This document shows, piece by piece, positions 27,617-35,376 of a stretch of 64,000 nucleotides of DNA. The notes below the pieces were generated by a model that made no database searches, was not told the DNA's origin, and saw only the letters and a program-made list of their open reading frames with translations. The position numbers were made by a program, and so were the translations under genes. Every line of letters starts with the position of its first letter. Positions within the stretch are counted from its first letter, which is position 1. Source of the stretch: Spirochaetales bacterium (GTDB taxonomy: Bacteria; Spirochaetota; Spirochaetia; CADAEX01); assembly GCA_024233785.1 (NCBI GenBank), contig JACKPD010000003.1:95709-159708 (forward strand). The letters are read 5' to 3'.

Positions 27617-27850
27617 TCAAAGAGATTCGATTTATCGGGTCTCTTTTTTTTTATCTGAAATTTAATTACAGCATAATAAAAAAAGGACTTGAACCGGAGT
27701 ATGCGCCGACCCATTGGGAGGTAAGCAAAGCAGGACGCTTTGCGCCAGCATACGCAGGCGGGCCGCAGGGAGAAAACACGATGTTTTCGACCGGAGACCA
27801 AGTCCTTTTCGCCGCATCAAAGAGATTCGATTTATCGGGTCTCTTTTTTT
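27599..27850 (+). repeat. Duplicated tRNA-Leu 3' end enclosing a small folded segment
   Basis: A perfect direct repeat of about 52 bp occurs at 27599-27650 and 27799-27850. It covers the tRNA T loop, 3' acceptor strand and terminator. Similarity continues imperfectly for roughly 35 bp beyond each copy. Between the copies the 15-mer at 27681-27695 is the reverse complement of the tRNA T-arm. Further short stems are GTATGC/GCATAC (27699, 27748), GCAAAGC/GCTTTGC (27725-27743) and GAAAAC/GTTTTC (27772-27788). Break-points in a tRNA T loop resemble tyrosine-recombinase att sites, but only 150 bp lie between the copies and no integrase is present. It may be a relic or miniature element, or a small RNA gene. 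Confidence 0.75.
27619..27652 (+). terminator. Intrinsic terminator of tRNA-Leu
   Basis: A 10-bp stem (AGAGATTCGA with TCGGGTCTCT, two G-T pairs) with loop TTTA is followed by a run of nine T. It sits three bases after the tRNA. Confidence 0.88.
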
Positions 27851-27851
27851 T
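27819..27851 (+). terminator. Second copy of the tRNA-Leu terminator
   Basis: Identical stem-loop and T-run, part of the 52-bp direct repeat. It would terminate any RNA made from the 27681-27810 segment, and it also separates the tRNA region from the convergent aldo/keto reductase gene. Confidence 0.8.
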
Positions 27852-27906
27852 ACTTAAAATTTAATTGCATTATAATATAAAAGAGGTCCTGATCCTTTTT
27901 AAATCC

Positions 27907-28794
27907 TTATATCAGGTCAGATGCCGCCGCGTTTGATACGACCTGCTCAGGAGACTTGCTGCCCGGGATAACTGCGGCAACTGCGGGGTTTTTAAGGCAC
28001 CAGGCAAGGGCCCAGGATGCCATATTAACTCCTTCGGGGACTTCCTCCTTCCTGATCTTTTCAGCTTCAAGCAGGGCCTTCCTGTTTTCATCATCCGGTG
28101 CGGAAGAGCGCCAGTCATTTCCTGTAAACCTGTGCCCTGCACTGTATTTACCGCTTAAAACTCCGCTTGCAAGCGGTACTCTCGCCAGAACCCCGAGATT
28201 GTCTTTGACGCACCGGGGAAAAACCTCTTCCTCCGCCTTCCTGTCAAGCCTGTTATAAACTACCTGGACAGTTTCGGCCCCGAGGCCCTTAGCGCGCGCG
28301 ACCTGAAAAATATTTGTATTCGGGCTTATGGAAATCCCGAGGTGCCTTATTTTACCCTTCTCTTTTTCCCTCATCAGTGTTTCCCACACGTTATCAGAGA
28401 GGAATTCATCATCCTTTGCGGAGTGCATCTGGTAGATATCAATATAGTCTGTATTAAGGCTTTTCAGAGAATCATCAAGCTGCCTGACAACTTCATCAGC
28501 CTTGAAATGGCGGGTCCTCTCCATAAAACCGTGGAAATAATGGCCGAATTTAGTCGCAACTATCCACTTGTCCCTGCTGTTTTTTATATAACCGCCTATC
28601 AGTTTTTCAGACAGGTGGTCGCCATAACATTCGGCGGTATCAATAAGGTTGATCCCGCTGTCTGCAGCAGCCGCAAGTATGTCAGAGACCTCATTCTGCG
28701 AAAAATCCCTGCCCCACTCGCCGCCGAACTGCCATGTTCCGACCCCTATTACGCTTACTTCAATATCCGTACTTCCGAGTTTTCTGTATTTCAT
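27907..28794 (-). CDS. Aldo/keto reductase
   Basis: NAD(P)H-dependent oxidoreductase with a TIM-barrel fold, 295 residues. The catalytic tetrad is recognisable as D52, Y57 (DTAECYG), K82 (VATKFG) and H124 (IYQMHSAKDD). The GTWQFGGEWG loop near 19-28 and the C-terminal VIPGSKSPEQV nucleotide-binding motif match the general AKR family with probable sugar or aldehyde substrates, as in YajO/YhdN-like members. The substrate cannot be told. The gene has no ribosome binding site and appears to be leaderless. Confidence 0.9.
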   Translation of the reverse strand: MKYRKLGSTDIEVSVIGVGTWQFGGEWGRDFSQNEVSDILAAAADSGINLIDTAECYGDHLSEKLIGGYIKNSRDKWIVATKFGHYFHGFMERTRHFKADEVVRQLDDSLKSLNTDYIDIYQMHSAKDDEFLSDNVWETLMREKEKGKIRHLGISISPNTNIFQVARAKGLGAETVQVVYNRLDRKAEEEVFPRCVKDNLGVLARVPLASGVLSGKYSAGHRFTGNDWRSSAPDDENRKALLEAEKIRKEEVPEGVNMASWALAWCLKNPAVAAVIPGSKSPEQVVSNAAASDLI

Positions 28795-28800
28795 ATATTA

Positions 28801-28829
28801 AGGATATTGTATACTGCACATCAGGTCAA
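28801..28829 (-). promoter_or_regulatory. Promoter directly abutting the aldo/keto reductase start
   Basis: On the minus strand TTGACC (28824-28829), 17 bases, then TATCCT (28801-28806). The expected transcription start falls on or next to the ATG at 28794, and no Shine-Dalgarno is present, so a leaderless mRNA is predicted. The -10 match is moderate. Confidence 0.5.
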
Positions 28830-28854
28830 GGAAAAAGGGGCGGTGCTGAACATT

Positions 28855-29646
28855 TCAGTCAAGGGCATTGCCGGAAAGCGATTTTTCAAGTTTTCTTGAA
28901 AAATATGAGACAATAAGGACAAGGAAAAGGTATTCAGCTACAAGAATCGTATAAATCTCTAACGGCCTGTATTCTATTACAGTAAGTTCATTCGCTTTTC
29001 TTGTAAGCTCGGCAAGCCCTATAACAGATGCTATCGAAGACATCTTGAGCATGAACGCGAACTGGTTTACCAAAGGGGGAAGAATATTCTTGACTGCCTG
29101 CGGCATAATTACATAATAAAGCGCCTGAAGCTCGCTCATCCCGTCAAGGCTAGCGGCTTCATACTGGCTTCTGGGTATTGACTGTATACCTGCCCTGAAT
29201 ATCTCAGCTTCGAAAGCGCTGTCGCAAAGAGAAAGGGCTATCACAGTTGAGGTGAAAACATCAAGATTTATCCCGAGAGATACAGGAAGCCCGTAGTATG
29301 TCCATAGTATCATAACCAGCACAGGAACAGACCTGAAAGCCTCTACCCAGAACCTGTTGAAAGTTTTCAGTACCCTGCTGCCTGAAAGCCCTGCAAGCGT
29401 GACAAGCAGGCCCAGCGTTACTGATATTACAAGAGATACAAACGAAACCACGACTGTAGGCAGTATCCCTTTTAAAAGGAAAACAATATTTGACTGGCCT
29501 GAATCCGTGAAAGGAGAAAGGATAAACCAGCCCCAGGAATAGCTTTCCCTGCTGCAGGAAGATAGAAGAAGTAAAGCCGCAAATAGAGTTGAAATTTTAA
29601 GCTTGTTTGAAAAAGACATTTTTTTATCCGCGGCAGTACTTCCCAT
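28855..29646 (-). CDS. Polar amino-acid ABC transporter permease
   Basis: 263 residues, HisMQ/GlnP family. The conserved EAFRSVPVLVMILWTYYGLP (about 87-106) and the EAA loop QYEAASLDGMSELQALYYVI (about 155-174) are clear, and five or so membrane spans follow. An extra N-terminal hydrophobic segment precedes the first normal span and ends in LLLLSSC, which reads like a lipoprotein signal; a start at codon 10 would leave just this segment at the N-terminus. It lies four bases after the binding-protein gene. No ATPase gene is adjacent, so the pair must borrow one encoded elsewhere. Confidence 0.9.
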   Translation of the reverse strand: MGSTAADKKMSFSNKLKISTLFAALLLLSSCSRESYSWGWFILSPFTDSGQSNIVFLLKGILPTVVVSFVSLVISVTLGLLVTLAGLSGSRVLKTFNRFWVEAFRSVPVLVMILWTYYGLPVSLGINLDVFTSTVIALSLCDSAFEAEIFRAGIQSIPRSQYEAASLDGMSELQALYYVIMPQAVKNILPPLVNQFAFMLKMSSIASVIGLAELTRKANELTVIEYRPLEIYTILVAEYLFLVLIVSYFSRKLEKSLSGNALD

Positions 29647-29650
29647 CTTC

Positions 29651-30484
29651 TTATTTTAAGGAGAGCCATTTATCTTTTAAGGACTGGATAAAACCGCTTT
29701 TCTCTTTCATCATTATCCAGACATCGATGTAATTTTTAAGGACTTGATCATCCTGGGGAACAAGAAGCCCTATAGCATTGCCGTACCTGGGCCCGTCAAC
29801 TTCCACGATTGCGAGTTCCTTGTAGGTTTTAATAAGCTGGGAAGCTTCAATATTGCTTGTCACAGAAATATCAGCCCTGCCTGCAAGCAGTTCCTGGTAA
29901 TCCCTGGCAGGAGCCTCAACAGTCCTGATTTCAGCTTCGGGAAAAAGGTTTCTAGCCTGCTCCTCGAATACTGTCCCCAGGGTTGCAGCGACTTTTACCC
30001 CTTTTCTGTTTATGGAATCCCACCCGCTGAAACTGCCTGCATTTTTCTTTAAGGTAAGAGGCACTGTTCCAACATCCACGACAGGCAGGGTGTAGCCCGC
30101 GGTCCTTGCCCTTCCCATATTATAGGAGGCGCCGGTAGTAATATCATACTTTCCCGATGCAATACCTGTTACAAGGTTTTTCCAGTCTGTCGCGACCCAT
30201 TCAACCTTAACACCCATATCAGATGCAAGCTGCTTCACAAGATCAATATCATATCCCGCGTATTCGCCGGTTGTAGAGTCTTTGAAACTCATCGGGTTAA
30301 AGTCCCCTGTTGTCCCGACCCTTATAGTGCCCCTTTCGAGAATCACCTGAAGAGCCGATCTTTCCTTATTACTGCCTGAATTATCGCTTCCGCTGCTGCC
30401 TTGAGAGCAGGATACTGCCAGCACCAGCGCGATAACTGAAACTGATGTTGCCAAGGCAGTTTTTCTATTTATATATTTTTTCAT
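29651..30484 (-). CDS. Amino-acid ABC transporter substrate-binding lipoprotein
   Basis: 277 residues, SBP_bac_3 family. The lipoprotein signal has a lipobox ending at C26 (LAVSC), followed by a Ser/Gly-rich tether. The mature domain begins with the typical RGTIRVGTTGDFNPMSFKD and contains YAGYDIDLVKQLASDMGVKV and WKNLVTGIASGKYDI. Closest in type are polar amino-acid binders or cyclohexadienyl dehydratase-like proteins. It is co-transcribed with the permease downstream. The ribosome binding site is GGGAAGG. Confidence 0.92.
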   Translation of the reverse strand: MKKYINRKTALATSVSVIALVLAVSCSQGSSGSDNSGSNKERSALQVILERGTIRVGTTGDFNPMSFKDSTTGEYAGYDIDLVKQLASDMGVKVEWVATDWKNLVTGIASGKYDITTGASYNMGRARTAGYTLPVVDVGTVPLTLKKNAGSFSGWDSINRKGVKVAATLGTVFEEQARNLFPEAEIRTVEAPARDYQELLAGRADISVTSNIEASQLIKTYKELAIVEVDGPRYGNAIGLLVPQDDQVLKNYIDVWIMMKEKSGFIQSLKDKWLSLK

Positions 30485-30499
30485 TTTTTAACCTTCCCT

Positions 30500-30543
30500 G
30501 CCGGCCCGCAGCCGGCTGTCTATATAGTTCATTTACTATATAG
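30500..30543 (-). promoter_or_regulatory. 5' region of the amino-acid transporter operon
   Basis: A GCCGGC/GCCGGC hairpin (30500-30516, 5-base loop) lies immediately before the ribosome binding site of the binding-protein gene. Upstream, two copies of the palindrome CTATATAG (30520-30527 and 30536-30543) stand 16 bases apart. This could be a tandem operator overlapping the promoter plus an mRNA-stabilising hairpin; both roles are inference. Confidence 0.35.
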
Positions 30544-30692
30544 CTTAAATGTACCTACTGCTTACCGGATTAGTCAATGAAAAGGATAAATATAAATTAT
30601 TTACAGATACTTCCCGTCACTCTGGTGATATAATATAATTATAGTATTCTGCCGGCCGGAAGACCTGCGGGAGACAAAGATTAGGAGAATAT

Positions 30693-31517
30693 ATGAGAAA
30701 AATTACTGTACTGCTTTTAGTAATATTGGCGGGGGCTATGCTGCCCCAAGCGGGTTTTTCCCTTCCAAAACTGGGAGATATAAAAAATCCTGTTACAGGT
30801 ATCAAGGACAAGGCGAAAGCCAGGCTTGACGCAGAAGCGGCCTCCGCGACAGGCGTTACCGCAATGAACCGCAAAATGATGTACAACACGCTATATGCCC
30901 AGATATTCTTTATGGGCGGATTCGGGGCCGGTTACTATGAGCTTGAGGAAACCCAGGGGACTGTATGGCGCCTTTCCGCAACCGACAAAGAAGGAAAGGT
31001 AAGCTCGGTAGAGGCAGAGCGCGCCCTGCTTAAAAAGCTTCCCGGCGGCAGCAGCTGGTGGTACCTCGCATGGAGAAGCGAAGGGGAGGAATGGGAATTC
31101 GAGTCTCTTATGGATAAGGACCAGCTTGCCCGGAAAATACGCTACTACAACGAGGATGTAAAGAGGATCCAGGAATCAGAATTCAAGTACTCAAAGGAAA
31201 AAGCGGACCCCGAAGCGGAAACAACCCCGCCTGAAGAGGCCCCGGCAAGCAGCCTTGATTTCAGCGATCTTCAGAATTACAGCAAGGGAAAAGAGAAAAT
31301 AAAAATAAGCGGAAAAACCTTTGACTGCGAGCGCATCGAGTGGAAGTATAAAAACGAAGAAGACAATTCGACATTGACCTATACCTGGTGGGTGGATGCG
31401 TCTGCCGCGGGCGGCCTTGTCAAATATGAGTGGACACTCAGCAGTTCAAAAGAAATGGTCAAAGGGGAACTCATCTCAATCAAAAAAGGCTACAAAACAA
31501 AGTTCAAATCTTTTTAA
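30693..31517 (+). CDS. Secreted protein of unknown function
   Basis: I do not recognise the family. The 274 residues begin with a clear signal peptide (basic start, hydrophobic core to about residue 24, likely cleavage after FSL or nearby). A short amphipathic Lys/Asp-rich stretch and an aromatic-rich region follow (GGFGAGYYELEETQGTVW; SSWWYLAWRSEGEEWEFESL). An acidic, proline-rich linker (PEAETTPPEEAPA) sits near 172-184, and a C-terminal beta-rich domain contains TYTWWVDASAAGGLVKYEW, reminiscent of DUF4412-type outer-membrane-associated domains. The ribosome binding site is TAGGAG. It is monocistronic, with a GC-rich repeat and a terminator downstream. Confidence 0.7.
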   Translation: MRKITVLLLVILAGAMLPQAGFSLPKLGDIKNPVTGIKDKAKARLDAEAASATGVTAMNRKMMYNTLYAQIFFMGGFGAGYYELEETQGTVWRLSATDKEGKVSSVEAERALLKKLPGGSSWWYLAWRSEGEEWEFESLMDKDQLARKIRYYNEDVKRIQESEFKYSKEKADPEAETTPPEEAPASSLDFSDLQNYSKGKEKIKISGKTFDCERIEWKYKNEEDNSTLTYTWWVDASAAGGLVKYEWTLSSSKEMVKGELISIKKGYKTKFKSF

Positions 31518-31540
31518 ATCACAGCAGCCGGCTTTATTCA

Positions 31541-31629
31541 GGGGGGGGGGAAAGCATTCCCCCTGCGGCAAGCTTCCGGCCTTGCGCCGGTGATCTTGCC
31601 GCACCCCCTTCGCCGGGGCACAGCCCCGG
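31541..31629 (+). repeat. GC-rich nested palindromes starting with a ten-G run
   Basis: This belongs to a 389-base gap (31518-31906) with no gene. Ten consecutive G (31541-31550) can pair with CCCCC at 31559-31563. Next come GCGGCAAG/CTTGCCGC (31565-31572, 31595-31602) enclosing CCGGC/GCCGG (31576-31590), then CCGGGGC/GCCCCGG (31613-31629). The stack stands out from AT-richer surroundings and resembles REP-type intergenic repeats. No other copy was noticed in this window. Confidence 0.6.
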
Positions 31630-31837
31630 AGCCCTGTATTACTTAACCGGAATACTGATTGATGATAAACGCCAATACAGTTGGCAATTATCATGATATC
31701 CGCCAACCCGCCTGCATTCCGGTTATCAGGGAACATCCGTCAAGATCAGTAAAAACTGCAGCATAATGATTTTTCACAGCGCTCAGCAGAGGTTCCATGG
31801 AACCGGGAATTGAGCAACTTCAGGTCAAGTTATAAAA

Positions 31838-31866
31838 GCGGGGCTGTTTTTCCGAACAGCCCCTTT
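31838..31866 (+). terminator. Bidirectional terminator between convergent genes
   Basis: GGGGCTGTT (31840-31848) pairs with AACAGCCCC (31855-31863) around a 6-base loop. The plus side ends in TTT and the minus side in CTTTTAT. It separates the secreted-protein gene (plus) from the aminotransferase (minus). Confidence 0.7.
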
Positions 31867-31906
31867 CTACCGGTTATACCGCTTTATGTAATGTTTTTGT
31901 ATTAAA

Positions 31907-33241
31907 TCATGCAGTGAGAAAAGTATCGTCAACCCATGAGAGGACCCTGTCAAGGATCTCAAGGGCTTCTTTTATTTCCTCTTCATTAATTATCAGCGGA
32001 GGAGATACTGATATCAAATTCTCATGGGAATATGTTGAAAAGCCTTCATTTTTAAGTTTTTTGACAATTCTCGCCATGACTTTTTCAGGATCAATCCCGT
32101 ATGGAACTATAGCTTCATTTGTTTCAGGATTTTTATTGAGCTCAAACATTCCAAAAAGCCCTATCACCCTAATTTCTCCCATACAGGGATGTCTTTCAGC
32201 TATTCCAAGAAGCTCCCTTTTAAGCACAACACTCATTTTTTTCGTATTTTCCAGAAGATTGAGTTCCTTGTAAACATCAATGGTCGCAATACCTGCCGCG
32301 CACCCTACAGGATGGGCGCTGTATGTCAAACCGCAGATAAGAGGATTAGTATCAAAGTATTCAGCTATTTTTTTACTCACTATTACACCGCCCAACGGAA
32401 CATACCCGCATGTGATTCCCTTTGCAAATGTTATGATATCAGGCTCTACACCCCAGTTCTGGCAGGCAAACCATTCGCCTGTTCTTCCGAAACCTGTCAT
32501 AACCTCATCACAGATCATCATAATACCGTAATCATCACAGATTTTTCTGATCCCTTTAAGATATCCTGCGGGAGGTATGATTACACCGTTACTCCCTGTT
32601 ACTGTCTCGATAATAACAGCTGCTATCTGATCACGCCCTTCATATATAATCTGTTCTCTGAGTTTATTAAGGTAAAAGTCAGCTGCGGCCTCTTCACTAT
32701 CGAATTTTGTAAATTCACGGTAGATATAGGGATCAAAGAATTTTATAAAACCCGGAATACCCGGTTCGCTCGGGAATCTTCTCGGTTCTCCTGTTGCATT
32801 TGCGGCCGCATATGTTGACCCGTGATAAGATCTATAGCGGCTCATAACTTTATAACGCCCTGTATACATCCTGGCAATTTTTATCGCATTTTCATTGGCG
32901 TCTGCCCCGCCTGTTGTAAAGAAAACCTTACCCATATTATCAGGAGCTATTTCCTCAATAATCTTTCTTGCAAGTTCTGATCTCACATCAATTGCATAGG
33001 GGGGAGCAATGTATGAAAGTTTATCCACCTGGTTTTTAATAGCTTCTTTAACCTTCTCATTACCGTGGCCTATGTTCATGTTAACAAGCTGGGATGACAT
33101 GTCGTAGTATTTTTTACCGTCAGAATCCCAGAAATAAATTCCTTCCGCCCTGTCAACAACGATCGGATCAAGGTCCCCTTGAGCGCTCCATGAGTGTAAA
33201 TTATACTTTTTATCGTTTTTCCTGATTTCTACTGCATTCAT
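31907..33241 (-). CDS. Class III PLP-dependent aminotransferase
   Basis: Transfers amino groups from omega- or beta-amino acids, usually to pyruvate or 2-oxoglutarate. It has 444 residues. The PLP pocket includes GGADANENAIKIAR (111-124), the acid D245 in MMICDEVMTGFGRTG, and Schiff-base K274 in ITFAKGITCGY. The overall sequence resembles taurine- or beta-alanine-pyruvate aminotransferases. It lies 23 bases downstream of a DmpA-type aminopeptidase, which suggests that it processes the beta-amino acid released by that peptidase. The substrate is inferred from context. Confidence 0.9.
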   Translation of the reverse strand: MNAVEIRKNDKKYNLHSWSAQGDLDPIVVDRAEGIYFWDSDGKKYYDMSSQLVNMNIGHGNEKVKEAIKNQVDKLSYIAPPYAIDVRSELARKIIEEIAPDNMGKVFFTTGGADANENAIKIARMYTGRYKVMSRYRSYHGSTYAAANATGEPRRFPSEPGIPGFIKFFDPYIYREFTKFDSEEAAADFYLNKLREQIIYEGRDQIAAVIIETVTGSNGVIIPPAGYLKGIRKICDDYGIMMICDEVMTGFGRTGEWFACQNWGVEPDIITFAKGITCGYVPLGGVIVSKKIAEYFDTNPLICGLTYSAHPVGCAAGIATIDVYKELNLLENTKKMSVVLKRELLGIAERHPCMGEIRVIGLFGMFELNKNPETNEAIVPYGIDPEKVMARIVKKLKNEGFSTYSHENLISVSPPLIINEEEIKEALEILDRVLSWVDDTFLTA

Positions 33242-33264
33242 GACAATTTCTCCTGAACATAAAA

Positions 33265-34368
33265 TTACTGATTGTTTCTGAATAAATCAGAAACAATATC
33301 AACAGGCATTTTATAAATTGTCCTGCCTGCATTTCCTGTCATAGTCTCTGCCGCGCACATTGAATTTATTACAGCTTCGGGAACAGCTTCTGTTACGGCA
33401 TTAAATAAATGACTCATATCATCCGGCAGAATTGTTGTGACACTGAAAGGGCTTACTGTATCTGTATTGATAATATTTCCTGTTGAAAAAGCTATTGAAA
33501 AATCTCCCGAACTGTTCTCACCGATCGAACCGATTCTCCCCAGGCCGAATGCTGCTCTTTTTGCCAGTCTTTTGCATTGATCAGGAAGCAGCGGAACATC
33601 TGTTCCAATCACTACAATAATTGATCCTGATTTTGAATCCTGAAGTTTACCATCATCTTCATTAAATTTACCGGGAATTTTAGAAACAGGCATTAATTCA
33701 CCTAACTGGATTCCATTAACATTAAGATGATGCCGCTTACCGTAGTTTGCCTGAACAAGCACTCCAACTGTGTACTCTTTTCCGTAAAGATCAATTTTCC
33801 GTGAAGATGTCCCTATACCGGCTTTGAATTCATAGGCTATCATACCTGTCCCTCCGCCGATATTTCCTTCCCTCACCTCATTGCTTGATGCTGATTCAAT
33901 TGCTTGATATACATGCTCAGTCCTTATGTGCTGCCCGTTAATATCATTAAGAAATCCATCGTATGTTTCACCAACGACTGGGAGCATAAAGGTCCCGGAA
34001 TTATCAGAAGCGCCGCGAAAAAAGGAGATAATTGAATCTCTTACAGTGCCGACACTATGTGTATTTGTCAAACCGATAGGTGATGTTAGAAGGCCTGATT
34101 CATCAATCCAATGAACTCCTGTGACTTCACCGTTTCCGTTTATTGTGTGAACTCCTGCATATACCGGATTTGAAGTAATATCTTTATGCGGAAATATTAT
34201 AGAAACCCCTGTCCTGACCATTCTGGAGATACTGCCTGATTTATCCGGGTCCTTGATAAGTGTAGAGTGCCCCACCATAACTCCTGGTATATCTGTTATG
34301 GCATTTTTTCTTCCTGTAGGGAGAGTCCCGAACTTCATACCAAGATTTCTGGCACGTATTCTCATCAT
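33265..34368 (-). CDS. P1-family (DmpA/BapA-type) aminopeptidase
   Basis: N-terminal-nucleophile peptidase that cleaves itself into two chains. Known relatives remove D-Ala/Gly (DmpA) or N-terminal beta-amino acids (BapA, DmpA on beta-Ala peptides). It has 367 residues. The family block GNIGGGTGM is at 168-176, and the self-cleavage site is ENSSGDFSIAFSTGN, with S286 after N285 as the likely nucleophile. The start AAGGAGG-ATATT-ATG is ideal. There is no signal peptide, so it is cytoplasmic. It is the first gene of a two-gene operon with the aminotransferase, under the palindromic promoter at 34403-34450. Confidence 0.92.
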   Translation of the reverse strand: MMRIRARNLGMKFGTLPTGRKNAITDIPGVMVGHSTLIKDPDKSGSISRMVRTGVSIIFPHKDITSNPVYAGVHTINGNGEVTGVHWIDESGLLTSPIGLTNTHSVGTVRDSIISFFRGASDNSGTFMLPVVGETYDGFLNDINGQHIRTEHVYQAIESASSNEVREGNIGGGTGMIAYEFKAGIGTSSRKIDLYGKEYTVGVLVQANYGKRHHLNVNGIQLGELMPVSKIPGKFNEDDGKLQDSKSGSIIVVIGTDVPLLPDQCKRLAKRAAFGLGRIGSIGENSSGDFSIAFSTGNIINTDTVSPFSVTTILPDDMSHLFNAVTEAVPEAVINSMCAAETMTGNAGRTIYKMPVDIVSDLFRNNQ

Positions 34369-34402
34369 AATATCCTCCTTGATACTATTTCACTATAATT
34401 AT

Positions 34403-34450
34403 ACTATTTATCCTATTTATTATTATAAATAGGATAAATAGTGTTGTCAA
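34403..34450 (-). promoter_or_regulatory. Consensus promoter overlapped by a 17-bp perfect palindrome
   Basis: On the minus strand TTGACA (34445-34450), 17 bases, then TATAAT (34422-34427): a perfect sigma-70 promoter for the peptidase-aminotransferase operon. ACTATTTATCCTATTTA (34403-34419) and its exact reverse complement (34426-34442) flank a 6-base spacer, so the palindrome covers the spacer, the -10 and the start region. A protein bound there would block transcription. The divergent GntR-family gene is the obvious candidate repressor. Because the site also lies upstream of that gene, autoregulation is likely. Confidence 0.85.
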
Positions 34451-34595
34451 CTTATTTTTACATCAATGTTTAATTTTAAAGCATGAAGCTATAATTTATC
34501 AAATAGACTTTGAAAATGAATAAATATTAACATAGACCGGAAATTCATCTCTGTTGTACTTTTATTTGTTTATGTTATATAATCAGAAACCAGTG

Positions 34596-35375
34596 ATGAA
34601 TAACCAGAACACTTACTACAATCCTGTAAAAAAGGTTAAAACAGCAGATATTATTGTCCATGAAATCTGGAATATGATTCTTAACGGCCAGCTGAAACCT
34701 GGGGACAAGCTTCCGAATGAAAAGGAGCTGATGCAGAATTTCCAGGTCAGTAAAGGGACATTAAGAGAAGCGCTGCAGCTTCTTGAGTCATACGGACATA
34801 TTACAAGAAAACGGGGACCTAACGGCGGACCGGTCATACTTGATATAGTACCTGACAATGGAATTAATCTAATTTCAAAGTTTCTGCAGATAGAAAAGTA
34901 CTCTTTGGATGAATTAATCACTGCAAGACTATTTATAGAACCTCAGATTGCATTTGCAGCTGCTGAAAATATTGATTCAAAAGGTATAAAACAACTGAAA
35001 GAGAAACTTGCCCGGCATGAAAAAGATTATATCGCAAAATCCTGCTCAAGATGCGGCTGGGAATTTTATTTATTACTGGCTGAGCTTTCAAAAAACAAAA
35101 TATTACTTGTAATTGAAAAAATACTCATCCGTCTGCTGATTAATATAGAATTTTCTCTGGGTATCAGTGATCTTGAGTCTGTTGATGATCAAAAGGAATA
35201 TGATAAAAAAATATATACAGGCCAAAAAGAGGTGGCTGAAGCTGTAATTAATAATGAACCTGAAAAAGCAAGACAATCCATGATAAAATTAAGAAACAGC
35301 TGGGCAGAACAGATCCTTAAAATATCACATCAGGGCGGGATAAAAAGAACAGGTAATACTTCCAGTATATTATAA
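34596..35375 (+). CDS. GntR/FadR-family transcriptional regulator
   Basis: 259 residues from the chosen ATG. The N-terminal winged helix contains GDKLPNEKELMQNFQVSKGT and REALQLLESYGHITRKRGPN, the standard GntR DNA-binding block. The C-terminal all-helical FCD-like domain (about 100-240) has no histidines at the usual metal-binding positions (GWEFYLLLAELS in place of D-x-x-FH), so ligand sensing may differ. The frame is open 14 codons further upstream by TTG, but no candidate start has a good ribosome binding site. It is divergent from the aminopeptidase operon that it probably controls. Confidence 0.85.
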   Translation: MNNQNTYYNPVKKVKTADIIVHEIWNMILNGQLKPGDKLPNEKELMQNFQVSKGTLREALQLLESYGHITRKRGPNGGPVILDIVPDNGINLISKFLQIEKYSLDELITARLFIEPQIAFAAAENIDSKGIKQLKEKLARHEKDYIAKSCSRCGWEFYLLLAELSKNKILLVIEKILIRLLINIEFSLGISDLESVDDQKEYDKKIYTGQKEVAEAVINNEPEKARQSMIKLRNSWAEQILKISHQGGIKRTGNTSSIL

Positions 35376-35376
35376 T

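Noticed and set aside
27799..27816. Second tRNA-Leu gene
   Set aside because: Only the 3' end from the T loop is duplicated; no acceptor 5' strand, D-arm or anticodon arm precedes it.
27599..27851. CRISPR array
   Set aside because: Only two repeat copies with a single 150-bp interval, in a tRNA context. No CRISPR arrays or cas genes were seen anywhere in the window.
31541..31550. Poly-G tract as a phase-variation switch
   Set aside because: It is 24 bases after a stop codon and far from any start or promoter, so slippage would not switch a gene on or off.
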